From Fonticella tunisiensis (GTDB lineage Bacteria; Bacillota; Clostridia; Clostridiales; Caloramatoraceae): a stretch of 64,000 nucleotides of DNA. The position numbers were made by a program, and so were the translations under genes. The DNA lies in contig NZ_SOAZ01000009.1 in the NCBI RefSeq assembly GCF_004364155.1, positions 1-64,000 of the forward strand, written 5' to 3'. The first letter of the stretch is position 1, and each line of letters begins with the position of its first letter. Of the stretch, positions 62,536-64,000 are shown piece after piece. The notes under the pieces were generated by a model. The model ran no database searches and was not told the DNA's origin. It saw only the letters and a list, made by a program, of their open reading frames with translations.

Positions 62536-63756
62536 CTACTTTAACTCCCTTCTTCTTAAAAACAATATCATAAAACCCGTAAAACCAATTAGACCGCTTA
62601 TCATGAAAGTATTATCAACTCCGAATTTTTTTGAAATAGAACCTGCATAAAGGCTTCCTATTGGAGTTAACCCTCCAAAAACCAAGGTATAAACGCTCAT
62701 TATCCTTCCCCTCATAGTATCCGGTGAATTAAATTGAAGTACACTGTTTGATGTTGTGTTAAACATAATCATAAAGAAACCACAAAGCACCAGAAGCCCT
62801 AATGCAAGATAATAATTTCTTACAAACCTCATAAGCAAAAGGAAAAGTGAAAGTCCAAAGGCTCCCGTCATCTGATATATAACGGCCCTTTCTTTTTTTG
62901 CCTTTGCAGCAACTGATAAAGCCCCTACTAACGCCCCAAGGCCTACTGCAGATAGGAGTGTACCGTATGCGGCTTCCTCAAGCCCCAGAACATCCCTGGT
63001 GAGTATGGGGATTAAAATATTAAAATTCATTGTAAATGTCGGTATTATCGCCACTGCTATGAAGGTATATAAAAGCTTGGGAGTTTTTCCTATGTATTTA
63101 ATACCTTCAACAATGTCCTTTGTGTGGTTTTTAACTTCTGTTCTTGTTGGCTTATCTTCCATTCTCATCATGAAAAGGCCCGCGAGAACTGCAACAAAGC
63201 TTACAGCATTCAGGAAGAAGCACCACTGTTCCCCAAGCCCCGACATGATCCATCCGGCAACCGAAGGCCCAACAAGCCTTGCAGCGTTAAAGGTTGCGGA
63301 GTTTAAGGCTATGGCATTTAAAAGGTGTTTTCTGCCCTCAACCATTTCAACAACGAAGGACTGCCTTGCAGGGTTGTCAAGGGCCTGAACCATGCCTACG
63401 CCAAACATTATTATCAGTATATGTTCATATTTTATTAATTTGAAATAAACCAGTATAAAAAGCAGAGTAGCAGCTATCAATTGAAGGCTTTGAGTGAAAA
63501 TAATAAGCTTTCTTTTTGAATATTTTTCAACTATTACACCTGAATATAGGGAGAAAAGAAATAGAGGTGTAAACTGTACTGCGTTCATAAGTCCCAGTTT
63601 AAACTTATCCTCTGTTAAAGAATAGACAAGCCAGCTTAATGCGGCATTTTGCATCCATGTGCCTATAAGAGATATAATCTGACCTGATAAAAAAAGCCTG
63701 AAGTTCCGGTGGGTAAGGGCCGGAAAATAATCATAAAATTTGCTCTTCAATTTCAT
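62536..63756 (-). CDS. MFS transporter, EntS-like exporter family
   Basis: 406 aa with about 12 membrane helices. N-terminal LTHRNFRLFLSGQIISLIGTWMQNAALSWLVYSL split by family conservation, DNPARQSFVVEMV and the mid-protein basic loop are typical of the MFS_3 branch (enterobactin exporter EntS and macrolide-efflux relatives). Substrate unknown. It is first gene of a two-gene unit with the GME-fold-like protein. Confidence 0.88.
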   Translation of the reverse strand: MKLKSKFYDYFPALTHRNFRLFLSGQIISLIGTWMQNAALSWLVYSLTEDKFKLGLMNAVQFTPLFLFSLYSGVIVEKYSKRKLIIFTQSLQLIAATLLFILVYFKLIKYEHILIIMFGVGMVQALDNPARQSFVVEMVEGRKHLLNAIALNSATFNAARLVGPSVAGWIMSGLGEQWCFFLNAVSFVAVLAGLFMMRMEDKPTRTEVKNHTKDIVEGIKYIGKTPKLLYTFIAVAIIPTFTMNFNILIPILTRDVLGLEEAAYGTLLSAVGLGALVGALSVAAKAKKERAVIYQMTGAFGLSLFLLLMRFVRNYYLALGLLVLCGFFMIMFNTTSNSVLQFNSPDTMRGRIMSVYTLVFGGLTPIGSLYAGSISKKFGVDNTFMISGLIGFTGFMILFLRRRELK

Positions 63757-63896
63757 ATATCACCCCTCCAAAAATCATGTCGAACACAGGTTCATAGTTC
63801 ATCGGTGTTAGCCTCCATTCACCCTAAACGTTATTTTTATTATATCATATATATTACATACTATATTTCTCCGGATGAATATTTATTTTAAAATAA

Positions 63897-63923
63897 AAAA
63901 CCTGCATCTTCGATGCAGGTTTT
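63897..63923 (-). terminator. Terminator of the tRNA-Cys transcript
   Basis: CCTGCATC / GATGCAGG stem, TTC loop, A- and T-rich flanks, directly downstream of the tRNA on the minus strand. Confidence 0.8.
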
Positions 63924-63924
63924 A

Positions 63925-63999
<75 letters not shown>

Positions 64000-64000
64000 A

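Overview
The window looks like the chromosome of a low-GC, anaerobic, spore-forming Firmicute of the class Clostridia. A moderately thermophilic Clostridiaceae such as a Caloramator relative is my guess, not something the sequence proves. The evidence is pyruvate formate-lyase with its activase, an orphan phosphotransbutyrylase, T-box and S-box leaders, an L20-type infC leader, a YtxC-like sporulation protein, AGGAGG ribosome sites and many TTG/GTG starts. Most genes lie on the minus strand.

Region 1 (1-20.5 kb) is mostly housekeeping and metabolism. It opens inside an array of six 59-bp hairpin repeats. Then come an Orn/Lys/Arg decarboxylase-family protein, small membrane proteins, Ptb, two tiny zinc-ribbon proteins flanking a secreted InhA-type M6 metalloprotease, PflA/PflB, an FMN alpha-hydroxyacid dehydrogenase, a phosphodiesterase and a GNAT. 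At 15.7-16.3 kb two SAM-I riboswitches are arranged back to back. One controls an M20 amidohydrolase and the other the methionine importer MetNIQ. An M42 aminopeptidase and a DUF523 protein follow.

Region 2 (20.9-41.4 kb) is a glycan and surface-protein locus and the most distinctive part. Three beta-rich proteins without signal peptides share a C-terminal domain (DUF6385-like); one carries a DNRLRE-like domain and one a 19-residue repeat. They sit with two near-identical GT2-TPR glycosyltransferases that bracket the locus, a GT4, a GT2 fused to a methyltransferase-like domain, and a CgeB-GT10 fusion. Two nucleotide-sugar routes lie between. The CDP route is RfbF, RfbG and RfbH plus a split transketolase and an SDR. 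The GDP route is Gmd, a fucose-synthase-like epimerase/reductase and a PLP protein whose Schiff-base lysine is replaced by histidine. I infer a system that makes fucose/colitose-like and possibly C4-branched 3,6-dideoxy sugars and places them on a cytoplasmically assembled surface, perhaps the spore.

Region 3 (41.5-64 kb) is conserved: mutS2, a U32 peptidase/RlhA-like gene, zapA, pheT-pheS with a T-box, a SpoU methylase, ktrA-ktrB, rplT-rpmI-infC with the L20 leader and an ATT start for infC, thrS with a T-box, ytxC, a GME-fold-like protein, an MFS exporter and tRNA-Cys. Between zapA and the U32 gene sits an insertion of three lineage-specific genes. It is bracketed by two 185-bp palindromic MITE-like elements in opposite orientation. 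Other copies of this element, and of a second short palindrome family (GGGACGGTT...AACCGTCCC), are scattered between genes.
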